In this document: positions 15,393 through 23,131 of the stretch, piece after piece
Numbering within the stretch: position 1 is the stretch's first letter
Layout of the letters: each line of letters begins with the position of its first letter
Assembly: GCA_947458585.1 (NCBI GenBank)
Contig: CANGYY010000020.1
Span: 1 to 49,281, forward strand
Direction: 5' to 3'
Length of the DNA stretch: 49,281 nucleotides
Origin: Cyclobacteriaceae bacterium
GTDB lineage: Bacteria > Bacteroidota > Bacteroidia > Cytophagales > Cyclobacteriaceae
The notes under the pieces: model-generated
The model's input: only the letters and a program-made list of their open reading frames with translations
What the model was told of the DNA's origin: nothing
The model's database searches: none
Position numbers and translations under genes: made by a program

Positions 15393-16253
15393 ATGGAGAA
15401 AATCATTTCCTTTCAGATTCCCAAGTCACAGCGAGAATTTGTTCGTTACCAGGAGGATCGTGGGCCTTATTTTTACGACAAACTCCACCAGCATCCCCAA
15501 TGTCAGCTGACGGTCATTCTTGAGGGAAGCGGGCAGTTTCTCAGTGGGGATTATGTGGGTAGATTCCAGGGGGGAGATGTATTTTTTTTAGGGGAAAATG
15601 CTCCCCATGTGTTTCGAAGTGACGGGGTCTACTTTGAGGAAAAGTCTACCTTAACTGTGGCTGGAAATACCATTTTTTTCGATTTTGAGGCATTAAAAAG
15701 TGGATTGCTGAACTTGGATGAGTTGCAGGCATTGAACCGATTCCGAGACTTTGCAGGATTGTGTTTCCAGGTTCAAGGTGTACCGGCCCAGCAGATTCAA
15801 GAGGTGCTTCACTCCTTTAAAGATAAAGAAGGGCTTCAACGGTTTCAAGCGGCCCTTGGGCTCCTAGATCTACTCGAACAGTCTGGAGAGGAGCTGCAGC
15901 AACTCAATTCGGGAGGAAGGCTATTGGGACTTTCCGAAAAAGATGGGAGCCGGATGGATCGGGTGATGCAGTACGTATTGGCCCATCGCTTTCAAAAAAT
16001 AACCTTGAGGGAAGTGGCTGCTGAGGCAAACTTAACCAAGGAGGCATTTTGCAGGTTTTTCAAGTTGCGTACTCGAAAAACCTTCACGGATTACCTCTTG
16101 CATTTGCGCATCAATGAAGCCCAGCAGTTGCTGCAGGAGACCGAATTGGGGATTTCAGAAATTGCGTATCGGGTAGGCTTTGAGAATTTATCCTATTTCA
16201 ACCGGAGCTTTAAACGCATTGCTGGCAAAACCCCACGAACAGTAAGAGGGTGA
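15393..16253 (+). CDS. AraC-family transcriptional regulator with cupin sensor
   Basis: A 286-aa protein. Residues about 20-100 form a cupin-like sensor (YDKLHQHPQCQLTVILEGSGQFL, FQGGDVFFLGENAPHVF). The C-terminal 100 residues hold two helix-turn-helices of the AraC type: ITLREVAAEANLTKEAFCRFFKLRTRKTF and ISEIAYRVGFENLSYFNRSFKRIAGKTP. It is divergent from the hydroxyproline degradation genes and is presumably their substrate-responsive activator (inference). The intergenic region is 165 bp. This family architecture with an N-terminal cupin is common beside sugar and amino-acid catabolic genes in Bacteroidota. Confidence 0.88.
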   Translation: MEKIISFQIPKSQREFVRYQEDRGPYFYDKLHQHPQCQLTVILEGSGQFLSGDYVGRFQGGDVFFLGENAPHVFRSDGVYFEEKSTLTVAGNTIFFDFEALKSGLLNLDELQALNRFRDFAGLCFQVQGVPAQQIQEVLHSFKDKEGLQRFQAALGLLDLLEQSGEELQQLNSGGRLLGLSEKDGSRMDRVMQYVLAHRFQKITLREVAAEANLTKEAFCRFFKLRTRKTFTDYLLHLRINEAQQLLQETELGISEIAYRVGFENLSYFNRSFKRIAGKTPRTVRG

Positions 16254-16343
16254 TTTTACGAGTAGGATTACTATTTATCCGCTATTTCAGTGTAGATTAA
16301 ATTTAAGGTCGGGATTATTTTTTCGTCTAATTTTTTAAAACTC

Positions 16344-16757
16344 ATGAATAATACTAGGAAAGAAGTCAATGCACTTTCATTTAAAGTGGTTGGGGCTGCG
16401 ATAGAGGTACACCGATGCCTAGGGCCAGGCTTGTTAGAGAGCATTTATCAAAAGTGTTTTGCGATTGAACTATCTGAACGAGGAATTGCCTTTCAACAGG
16501 AGGCGGAAGTCCCCATTTTCTACAAGGGCCATTGGGTTTCGGGTCACCTCAAGTGCGATTTTTTTATTGAAAACCTATTGGTGGTGGAGTTGAAAGCTGT
16601 CTCCGAAGTTTTACCAATTCATCATGCTCAACTGATCAATTACCTGAACCTGCTACAAGCTCCGAAAGGTATTTTGTTGAATTTTAATGTGGTAAATCTA
16701 TTTAGCCATGGGCAAAAAACCTTTGTAAGCAAGCATTTCGGGTCTTTGCCTGAATAA
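16344..16757 (+). CDS. GxxExxY family protein
   Basis: A 137-aa protein of the GxxExxY family, named for the motif seen here as GLLESIY within RCLGPGLLESIYQKCF. The central VPIFYKGHWVSGHLKCDFFIENLLVVELKAV resembles a PD-(D/E)xK-type nuclease core (D, then E-L-K). That fold has been suggested for the family, but function is not established. It stands alone and is followed directly by a run of CACATAGACACATAG-type repeats. Genes of this family seem to occur beside such repeats in other environmental Bacteroidota (my recollection, not checked). Confidence 0.85.
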   Translation: MNNTRKEVNALSFKVVGAAIEVHRCLGPGLLESIYQKCFAIELSERGIAFQQEAEVPIFYKGHWVSGHLKCDFFIENLLVVELKAVSEVLPIHHAQLINYLNLLQAPKGILLNFNVVNLFSHGQKTFVSKHFGSLPE

Positions 16758-16994
16758 ACCACCTAGGAATAAACCACCTAGACACATAGAAAAGAGCCAC
16801 AAAGCCAAACAAGGGTAAACCACATCAATACAAATAAAATAACCACATAGACACATAGAAAAAGGACTTAGAATGGACGTATACTTCACTTATGGGGGCC
16901 ATTTAAACCTTATGTGTCTATGTGGTTCCACTTTTTTTGCGCGCTTTCTTATTTCACCACCGCAAAATTACCGATGTGCCTATGGGGTTTTCTA
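16755..16994. repeat. AACCACATAGACACATAGAA repeat cluster with 17-bp inverted repeat
   Basis: This fills most of the 325-bp gap 16758-17082, which has no gene. Direct copies of the unit occur as AAACCACCTAGGAATA (about 16757), AAACCACCTAGACACATAGAAAA (16771), TAAACCACATCAATA (16816) and AACCACATAGACACATAGAA (16841-16860). The first 17 bases of the last copy pair perfectly with TATGTGTCTATGTGGTT (16911-16927). A degenerate inverted copy, GATGTGCCTATGGGGTT, follows at 16974. The 53-bp centre of the inverted repeat shows no coding. Nothing else is recognisable up to the next gene. Confidence 0.85.
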
Positions 16995-17082
16995 AAATGT
17001 GCTGACCATATAAATCAGTTAGGCATTTCGGTAAAGATTTTCTATGTTTCTGACAGGTAATTCCTAGCCAAAATCTCTAGCC

Positions 17083-18765
17083 ATGAAAAAATTAGTTCTT
17101 TTTCTTTCCCTCTCACTCTTCTCTTTACTGGCAAATGCCACCGAGCTTGTATCCCTGATCCAAACCTACCAAGCGGACCGTGGTGCATTAGGCCGTTTGT
17201 ATACCCATCGGCTATCCAGTGAGTACTTTGCTCGGATGGAATCTTTCAACAAAGACTACTTGAAGACCCTTCAAGCCCAGAATTATGCGGCGCTATCTGA
17301 GGATGGAAAGATTGATTACCAGTTGTTTCGAAACTATCTCGAGAAGCAATTGGCGGAACTTGACTTGGAAAAGCGTGATTTTATGCAGGTCCAATCTGTC
17401 CTTGAATTTGGCAAGCCACTAGAAGAATTTACGGTTGCTAGACGTAGGGCCGTTCAGCCCGATGCGCAGGCACTTGCTGCCCAATGGAATCAAGTAGCCA
17501 AAGCCTTAGACGCCCAGCACAAGGCGCTTGCTTCGAGTTCCAAATACGATTCTTGGCAAAAAGCAGAACTAGCTGCTCAGGCTGTGGAAAGTTTGCACAA
17601 GGTGGTCAAAGAATCCTATGACTTTTATTTTGACTTTGATCCCGCCTTTACCTGGTGGATGCCTACCCCATGGGAAAAAATAGATGCAGGCATGAAAGCC
17701 TACGCCAAAGCTTTGCGTGCCCACTACACCAACTCCGTGAAAGACGATGGATCTGGCATCATCGGCAAGCCGATTGGACGAGAGGCATTGGAAAAGCAGT
17801 TGGCCTATGAAATGATTGCATACAGCCCGGAGGAACTCATCGCTGAGGCCGAAAAGCAGTTTGCCTGGTGTGAAAAGGAGATGCTAAAGGCTTCCAATGA
17901 ATTGGGCTTTGGCAACGATTGGAAAGCGGCCCTTGAAATGGTCAAGAACACCTACCTCCCGGCTGGCGCTTGGCCACAGGAAGTAGTCCGACTAGGAGAT
18001 GAGGCCATTGACTTGATGGTCAAAAATGACTGGTTGACCGTCCCACCTTTGGCGATTGAAACCTGGAGAACGAGCATGATCTCGGCAGAGCGGCAGCGGG
18101 TCAGCCCCTTTTTCCTAGGAGGTGAAGTGATTCAAATTGCCTACCCAACTTCTGAAATGAGCCACGAGGACAAAATGATGTCTATGCGGGGCAATAACCC
18201 GCACTTTTCCAGAGCAACGGTGCAGCACGAATTGATTCCTGGACACCACCTACAGCAGTTTATGAATCAGCGGCACCTCATTCACCGTCGTCCTTTTGGC
18301 ACGCCATTCTGGACCGAGGGCTGGGCCCTGTATTGGGAGTTTGTGCTTTGGGATCGGCAGTTTCCTCGTGATGCCAAGGACAAGGTGGGCATGCTCTTCT
18401 GGAGGATGCACCGAGCGGCACGAATCATTTTTTCACTCAATTACCATCTGGGAAAAATGACCCCTCAGCAATGCATTGATTTGTTGGTGTCTCGAGTTGG
18501 GCATGAATACGCCAATGCTTCCGCAGAAGTTCGGAGATCGTTTGAGGGGAGTTATGGGCCCTTGTATCAAATCGCCTACATGATTGGCGCTTTGGAGATC
18601 TATGCGCTTCGCAAAGAGATGGTCGACTCGGGAAAAATGCCTGAGAAAACCTTTCACGATTTGATTCTTACGCAGAACGCCATGCCGATTGAAATTTTGA
18701 GGGCCAAGGTAACGGGTAAGCCCCTTGCCAAAGACCACCGGGCCAGCTGGAAATTTTTGGATTAA
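17083..18765 (+). CDS. Exported DUF885 putative zinc metallohydrolase
   Basis: A 560-aa protein with a clear signal peptide (about residues 1-19, ending SLLANA), so it is periplasmic or secreted. The DUF885 hallmark HELIPGHH (residues 382-389, HExxxGHH) should bind zinc. TEGWALYWEFVLW follows, as in related metallopeptidases. DUF885 proteins are thought to be peptidase-like, and some resemble M32 carboxypeptidases, but the substrate is unknown. No lipobox or T9SS tail is present. A perfect palindromic terminator follows, and no operon partner is visible. Confidence 0.88.
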   Translation: MKKLVLFLSLSLFSLLANATELVSLIQTYQADRGALGRLYTHRLSSEYFARMESFNKDYLKTLQAQNYAALSEDGKIDYQLFRNYLEKQLAELDLEKRDFMQVQSVLEFGKPLEEFTVARRRAVQPDAQALAAQWNQVAKALDAQHKALASSSKYDSWQKAELAAQAVESLHKVVKESYDFYFDFDPAFTWWMPTPWEKIDAGMKAYAKALRAHYTNSVKDDGSGIIGKPIGREALEKQLAYEMIAYSPEELIAEAEKQFAWCEKEMLKASNELGFGNDWKAALEMVKNTYLPAGAWPQEVVRLGDEAIDLMVKNDWLTVPPLAIETWRTSMISAERQRVSPFFLGGEVIQIAYPTSEMSHEDKMMSMRGNNPHFSRATVQHELIPGHHLQQFMNQRHLIHRRPFGTPFWTEGWALYWEFVLWDRQFPRDAKDKVGMLFWRMHRAARIIFSLNYHLGKMTPQQCIDLLVSRVGHEYANASAEVRRSFEGSYGPLYQIAYMIGALEIYALRKEMVDSGKMPEKTFHDLILTQNAMPIEILRAKVTGKPLAKDHRASWKFLD

Positions 18766-18800
18766 GTCTGGTTAGGACTAGATCTTGTGGAAAATTTTCA

Positions 18801-18833
18801 AAAAAAGGGTTCAATATTGAACCCTTTTTTTAT
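18801..18833 (+). terminator. Palindromic terminator after the DUF885 gene
   Basis: 18801-18830 is a perfect 30-bp palindrome: A6-GGGTTCAAT followed by its exact complement ending in T6. The outer A and T tracts make it usable in both directions. It lies 35 bp after the DUF885 stop codon. Confidence 0.85.
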
Positions 18834-18896
18834 TGGATTCCTACCTCTTTTTTCCCCTATTCTGTTAACTTCGTAAGGACTCATCGAAAAACAGCC

Positions 18897-19094
18897 ATGG
18901 CGATAGAAAAAAGGAAACTAGAGTTAAAAAAAGGGGCGATTGAAATTGAAAAATTGGATGATTTTTTTGTTCAAGCCGAAATGGAAGCCCGTACGGAAGA
19001 ATCTCTTGAAGCAATTCGAAATGGCGAGGGGTTGACCTTGGATGAATTTTTTAAGTCTAATGAAGAATGGGTGAAAAAATCTGTCACGAAATAA
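18897..19094 (+). CDS. Putative type II antitoxin
   Basis: A 65-aa, highly charged helical protein. Its C-terminal NGEGLTLDEFFKSNEEWVKKS resembles short antitoxins paired with RelE/ParE toxins. The toxin start codon lies inside its last codons in another frame (28-nt overlap), giving the usual antitoxin-first, translationally coupled order. A ribbon-helix-helix or Phd fold cannot be assigned by eye; the call rests mainly on size, overlap and partner. Confidence 0.7.
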   Translation: MAIEKRKLELKKGAIEIEKLDDFFVQAEMEARTEESLEAIRNGEGLTLDEFFKSNEEWVKKSVTK

Positions 19095-19414
19095 TCGTAA
19101 CCAAGCCAGCAAGGGATCGATTCCAAAATGAGATTTTAAGTTATATACGGAAGAGGTTTAGTGAGCGCAGAGCGTTAGAAGTCGAGGTTAACTTAAAAAA
19201 ATTATTGTTCAGCCTGCAAAGTGATCCGCAAAGAGGTAGTATTGAAAAATTAATTCGAATTAGAGATCCAATTTTTAGGTTTATCCGTCATAAGGAGACC
19301 AAATTTTTTGAAATAAAAATCATTTATTTCATTGACGAAATACAGCATATAGTTTACGTGACTGACTTTTTTCCTACAAAAATGAATCCACTTAAGATGC
19401 AATCAAGATCATAG
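19067..19414 (+). CDS. RelE/ParE-superfamily toxin
   Basis: A 115-aa basic protein of RelE/ParE type. IIVTKPARDRFQNEILSYIRKRF begins the fold, and the C-terminal strands FEIKIIYFIDEIQHIVYVTDFFPTKMNP end in the usual hydrophobic strand plus tail. RelE members cleave ribosome-bound mRNA and ParE members poison gyrase; which applies here cannot be told. ATG at 19067 overlaps the antitoxin gene by 28 nt. The pair sits between DUF885 and xerC/D genes with no mobility genes beside it. The coding sequence is noticeably A-rich compared with neighbours, which fits lateral gain (inference). Confidence 0.78.
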   Translation: MGEKICHEIIVTKPARDRFQNEILSYIRKRFSERRALEVEVNLKKLLFSLQSDPQRGSIEKLIRIRDPIFRFIRHKETKFFEIKIIYFIDEIQHIVYVTDFFPTKMNPLKMQSRS

Positions 19415-19547
19415 CCAAGTCGCGCCTTATTTTTTTGCGCGAATTTTAGCGAATTAATTTTTCAATTAATAGGGTTCCAATTCAGATTTAGTTCGAGTGG
19501 TTTGGATTATGTTTTATGGGTAACTTTAGAACTTTAATCTACGCTAC

Positions 19548-20444
19548 ATGTGGCCTCAGCTAATCCGTCAATTTCGTCATTACCTCACCTTGGAGCGCTC
19601 CCTAAGTACCAACTCCATTGAGGCCTATACCCGTGATGTAGAGAAGTTAGCGGATTATGTGTCCCGTGAGTTTCCCTCCAAAAGTCCAATCGATCTGGAA
19701 TTGGAGCACTTGCGACGATTTGTGACGGCTTTGGCAAAGTTGGAGATCTCCGCCTATTCTCAGGCAAGGATTATCTCGGGTATCAAAGCCTTTTACCGCT
19801 TCCTGATGTATGAGGACCGAATTACAGAGGATCCTGCCCAGTTGCTCGAGGCACCCAAGTTGGGTCGAAAACTACCCGACACCTTGAGTTTTCCGGAGGT
19901 GGAGGCACTGCTGGAGGCCATTCCGTTGGGCGAATCCGAAGGGCATCGCAACCGGGCCATGTTGGAAGTATTGTACAGTTCAGGCTTGCGCGTTTCAGAG
20001 TTGGTGGAACTCAAAAAAAGCCAGGTATTTACCGAAGTTGGGTTTTTGAAGGTGGTCGGCAAAGGAAATAAGGAGCGGCTTGTGCCCATTGGTAAGGCTG
20101 CTTTGCACCACCTGAAACTTTACGAAGAACATGTGCGATCTCAGCAAACCCCAGCAAGAGGACAAGAGGAATACGTGTTCCTCAACCGGCGAGGTCAGAA
20201 ATTGACGCGTGTGATGGTGTTTTTAATAATCAAAAAAACTGCAGCCCAAGCAGGGATTCAGAAAAATATCAGTCCGCACACCTTTCGACATTCTTTTGCG
20301 ACGCATTTGATAGAAGGAGGGGCTGACTTACGTGCAGTGCAGGAAATGCTCGGTCATGAGAGTATCACGACAACTGAGATTTATACGCACTTAGATCGGG
20401 ATTATTTGAAGCAGGTATTGCACAACTTTCATCCTAGAAAATAA
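19548..20444 (+). CDS. xerD: Tyrosine recombinase XerC/XerD
   Basis: This recombinase resolves chromosome dimers at dif together with a partner and FtsK. The 298-aa protein has the N-terminal SAM-like core-binding domain (residues 1-90). The catalytic set is complete: Arg148 (SGLRVSEL), Lys172 (GKGNKER), His244 and Arg247 (HTFRHSFATHL), His270 (LGHESITTTEIY) and Tyr279. Length and the ATHLIEGGADLRAVQEMLGH block are those of housekeeping XerC/D rather than phage integrases. Distinguishing XerC from XerD needs comparison with the second copy elsewhere in the genome. It is convergent with the DUF2752 gene, 6 bp apart. Confidence 0.9.
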   Translation: MWPQLIRQFRHYLTLERSLSTNSIEAYTRDVEKLADYVSREFPSKSPIDLELEHLRRFVTALAKLEISAYSQARIISGIKAFYRFLMYEDRITEDPAQLLEAPKLGRKLPDTLSFPEVEALLEAIPLGESEGHRNRAMLEVLYSSGLRVSELVELKKSQVFTEVGFLKVVGKGNKERLVPIGKAALHHLKLYEEHVRSQQTPARGQEEYVFLNRRGQKLTRVMVFLIIKKTAAQAGIQKNISPHTFRHSFATHLIEGGADLRAVQEMLGHESITTTEIYTHLDRDYLKQVLHNFHPRK

Positions 20445-20450
20445 GGAAAC

Positions 20451-20918
20451 TTATTGCCAGATGGACTCAGTCAAAATCTGTTGTACACTGTGTGTGGAGA
20501 TGAAAATCACCAATCGGATCGTATGGTACCCCCCTAATAAAATAGCTAGGATATAGGCTAACTTGGTACTGTAAAGGATGCTTGAAAAATAATTTTTTTG
20601 AGTGACTAGTTCTGTCAGGAGAACAAGTATGGCGATAAAACTTACAATGGGTACTAAAGGACCTAAAATATGGTATTCAATACTTTTTAATAGATCTCCC
20701 TGATAAAAAAAGATAATTGATTTTGTAATACCGCAGCCAGGACAGGGAAAGCCTGTCATCATTTTGAAGGGACATAAAGACTGTTCTGTCTCTATATGCT
20801 CATGGCTAGTAAGCATAATGAAAAATGGGATTGCTAGCATGCTAAGCGCGCCAGCAATCCCATATATTTTTCGTAAGCGTTGCTTATTCGTAAAGTTTGT
20901 TGATGTCACCTTGTACAA
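20451..20918 (-). CDS. DUF2752 membrane protein
   Basis: A 155-aa inner-membrane protein with about three hydrophobic segments. The family-defining loop CPFKMMTGFPCPGCGITKS (residues about 49-67) has three cysteines in C-x(n)-CPGCG form. Function of DUF2752 is unknown. Its start overlaps the DUF4234 coding region by 35 nt, so the two are translated as a pair. DUF2752 proteins are frequently found beside small interferon-induced-like or DUF4234 membrane proteins in Bacteroidota (recollection). Confidence 0.85.
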   Translation of the reverse strand: MYKVTSTNFTNKQRLRKIYGIAGALSMLAIPFFIMLTSHEHIETEQSLCPFKMMTGFPCPGCGITKSIIFFYQGDLLKSIEYHILGPLVPIVSFIAILVLLTELVTQKNYFSSILYSTKLAYILAILLGGYHTIRLVIFISTHSVQQILTESIWQ

Positions 20919-21234
20919 TCATTGCAGCTACAAAAGGAGCAACAAAACCTAAAATCATCAATAGTGTAGATTGGTCTTTTCCAGGCTGTCCAGTTTGCTC
21001 ATAAATTTTAGGAAGTGCATCCTTACCAATTAGGAAATAGAAATACAAGTTGACCGGCATGCAGCATCCTGAAAATATAGCAATCGGTTGAGAAATCACT
21101 TCTTGTTCAGAAACAGCATTTATCACCTGTGCTACCTTGATATTCCAATAGATAAGGTACAAACCGCAAGTAAGAGCGCCAAGCACTAATACAATTATAG
21201 GATCATTTTTAAATTGGGGAATAGGTTGGGTCAT
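20884..21234 (-). CDS. DUF4234-like small membrane protein
   Basis: A 116-aa protein with three hydrophobic segments. The opening NDPIIVLVLGALTCGLYLIYWNIKVAQVIN is the characteristic first helix of DUF4234/super-infection-exclusion-like small membrane proteins. The rest contains a PVNLYFYFLIGKDALPKIYEQTG loop. Its function is unknown. It is the first gene of a two-gene unit with the DUF2752 gene, which begins inside it. The 261 bp upstream (21235-21495) is AT-rich and contains no gene; its promoter must lie there but no full consensus was found. Confidence 0.75.
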   Translation of the reverse strand: MTQPIPQFKNDPIIVLVLGALTCGLYLIYWNIKVAQVINAVSEQEVISQPIAIFSGCCMPVNLYFYFLIGKDALPKIYEQTGQPGKDQSTLLMILGFVAPFVAAMIVQGDINKLYE

Positions 21235-21495
21235 AAGGGTTTTGTTTTCTTTTTCTACTCGTAAGGCTTTTCGATTACGCCCCGTTTTTAAATGGTTTCT
21301 GGCTCCATAGAATCCCCAATTCTATTATTAATTTTTCAATTATCAAACTTTGGAAACATAATTTTCCGAATTAGTTTCATCTAGAGAAAGACTTAATTCC
21401 TTCAGTTTTTTTGTTCAAACCTTTGTGTTGAAGCAGTAATTCAACTAACTGACTGTTTATTAGAACCATTATTTTTGTTTATAAACATGCTAAGA

Positions 21496-22257
21496 TTAGG
21501 ACTTAGACTGAATCCTATCATACATTCCCTTCACTTGCAAGTCCCCAAACCCATAGATTCCTGCTTGCCTATTGAATTCTTTGAAGATTAGGGGAAAGTC
21601 TGTGGCTCCACTCGCCATAACTTCGTAAAGGATTCTTTCTGGCTTGCCCAAGCCGTCTGTACCTGGAAGTCGATCCAGGTGGGCTTGGCAAACTGCTTCG
21701 AGGGACTCGAAGCAGGGGCAAGATTGGATCGAGAGGCTTTTGAACACATCCCAATCTTGGCTACTGTAGGCTTGCCAGAGTGCTTTCCCTAGCGCTACAT
21801 CCGAAGGGTGAAATGGAACCCGAGCTTCATAGCAATCTTCGAGCGATTCCAGATCAGCCTGGCCAAATCCAGCCCATCGATCATCGGTAGTTGAAATAGG
21901 TGGGAAAACTCGGAATAATTTGAGTTTGGGCATTTCAGCAAGCACCGATAGGATAAACCATAAATTTACCTGACAGAATAAATCGTCTTCAAACCAGAGA
22001 CAAATCTCCGTGTCTTCTGGGAGCGCATGTAGTCGTTCGATTTCTGAAACGGTTTTCTGGGTGTACTCCTCCGAAGTGACTCCATAGCTCGAAGCGATAA
22101 ATTCAGTCCGAATTTTCCAAAACGCATCCAAGTTAGAGGCAGCTACCGGACCTACAATTAAGGCCTCCCGAAATACCAAATGCGTTTGAAAATAGGATGC
22201 GCCTTGGAGCTGGTATGCCAACTGATCTCCGTTTAAAATGTGCAAGGGAGGTGTCAT
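21496..22257 (-). CDS. DUF1835 domain-containing protein
   Basis: A 253-aa soluble protein. HILNGDQLAYQLQ at the start, VFREALIVGPVAAS near residue 30 and LWFEDDLFCQVNLWFILS near residue 90 are the conserved blocks of DUF1835. No signal peptide or membrane segment is present, so it should be cytoplasmic. Function is unknown. It begins 11 bp after the M23 peptidase gene stop, so the two form an operon; no mechanistic link is known. Confidence 0.82.
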   Translation of the reverse strand: MTPPLHILNGDQLAYQLQGASYFQTHLVFREALIVGPVAASNLDAFWKIRTEFIASSYGVTSEEYTQKTVSEIERLHALPEDTEICLWFEDDLFCQVNLWFILSVLAEMPKLKLFRVFPPISTTDDRWAGFGQADLESLEDCYEARVPFHPSDVALGKALWQAYSSQDWDVFKSLSIQSCPCFESLEAVCQAHLDRLPGTDGLGKPERILYEVMASGATDFPLIFKEFNRQAGIYGFGDLQVKGMYDRIQSKS

Positions 22258-22268
22258 CTACTTTTTAT

Positions 22269-22931
22269 TCAAAGAATTCCAATCAATGGTGCTGGATCTG
22301 GGCAATTTTCCCGATAGTAGGCTAGGTCTTTTTCAGCCGCCACACCAGGATAATCCCCCCAAAAGTCACCCATGTCCCAAATCAACTGGAAGTGGAGGTG
22401 GGGCGGCCAATCTCCATTTTCTGGGAAGGGTCCAATTTCACAAATTCGTTCTCCAGCGCTTACCTCTCGGCCAACTTCAAACAAGGATAAACTAGCGCTA
22501 CTGAGGTGTCCATAGAGGGAGTACAAGGTCTTTTCACCCAGTTGATGGGACAGGATCAACGTAGGCCCATAATTTCCAAATCCCACATTGTCTTGGAAAC
22601 TATGAATTTTTCCTGCTAAAGGGGCATATACAGGGCTTCCCCCTGCTGCCCAAATATCTACACCTAAATGAATGTTTCGAAAATTGGAAGATTCCGTGGC
22701 AAATACCTCGCTGCGTCGGTAAATGGCTCGTTTTTCCAAATAGCCTCCTACCCCGTATTTTTTTTCGGCAGTTTGCATTTGTCCAAATACAAAAGCATTG
22801 AACTCGGCCGTATCGCTGAGATTTACTTCCGCAAGTGCTTGATTGGCTTCTGTGAAATCCAAGGGGAGCGTATTTTCTGGGCGCAGCACTTCTCCCATAA
22901 TGGGAAAGGCAAGGATAGTTGACAAGTTCAT
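22269..22931 (-). CDS. M23-family metallopeptidase
   Basis: A 220-aa LytM-type peptidase. The zinc ligands are complete: HLGVD (His88, Asp92) and HLHF (His178, His180), plus the YGHLS histidine 142. M23 enzymes cut peptidoglycan cross-bridges. No signal peptide or membrane segment is seen at the start MNLSTILAFPIMGEVL, which is unusual for a cell-wall hydrolase. Either an unrecognised route exports it or it acts in the cytoplasm. It is the first gene of an operon with the DUF1835 gene. Confidence 0.85.
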   Translation of the reverse strand: MNLSTILAFPIMGEVLRPENTLPLDFTEANQALAEVNLSDTAEFNAFVFGQMQTAEKKYGVGGYLEKRAIYRRSEVFATESSNFRNIHLGVDIWAAGGSPVYAPLAGKIHSFQDNVGFGNYGPTLILSHQLGEKTLYSLYGHLSSASLSLFEVGREVSAGERICEIGPFPENGDWPPHLHFQLIWDMGDFWGDYPGVAAEKDLAYYRENCPDPAPLIGIL

Positions 22932-23131
22932 GTGGAAAAAATAAAGAATTTATCTTCGAAAATTGGGTTGAATGCATGAATCTACCCATTTGTCGGTTGA
23001 ACTCCAATGTTCTCTCTGAACACTAGTAATGGATGTCATTAAACTTCCCTATTTTTCCCTTTCTCCTTCGGATAATTTTTCTAATTTTACGCCAATTTGG
23101 ACCTAAGTAAAATTTAATTTCTCCACTCCCC

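Noticed and set aside
81..16317. The 12-mer AGGTCGGGATTA occurs upstream of both pdhA (81-92) and the GxxExxY gene (16306-16317).
   Set aside because: In a 49-kb window, shared 12-mers are expected by chance many times over; no further flanking similarity was seen.
19548..20444. Integrase marking a mobile element.
   Set aside because: Length and motifs are those of housekeeping XerC/D; no att-like repeats, tRNA junction or phage genes flank it.
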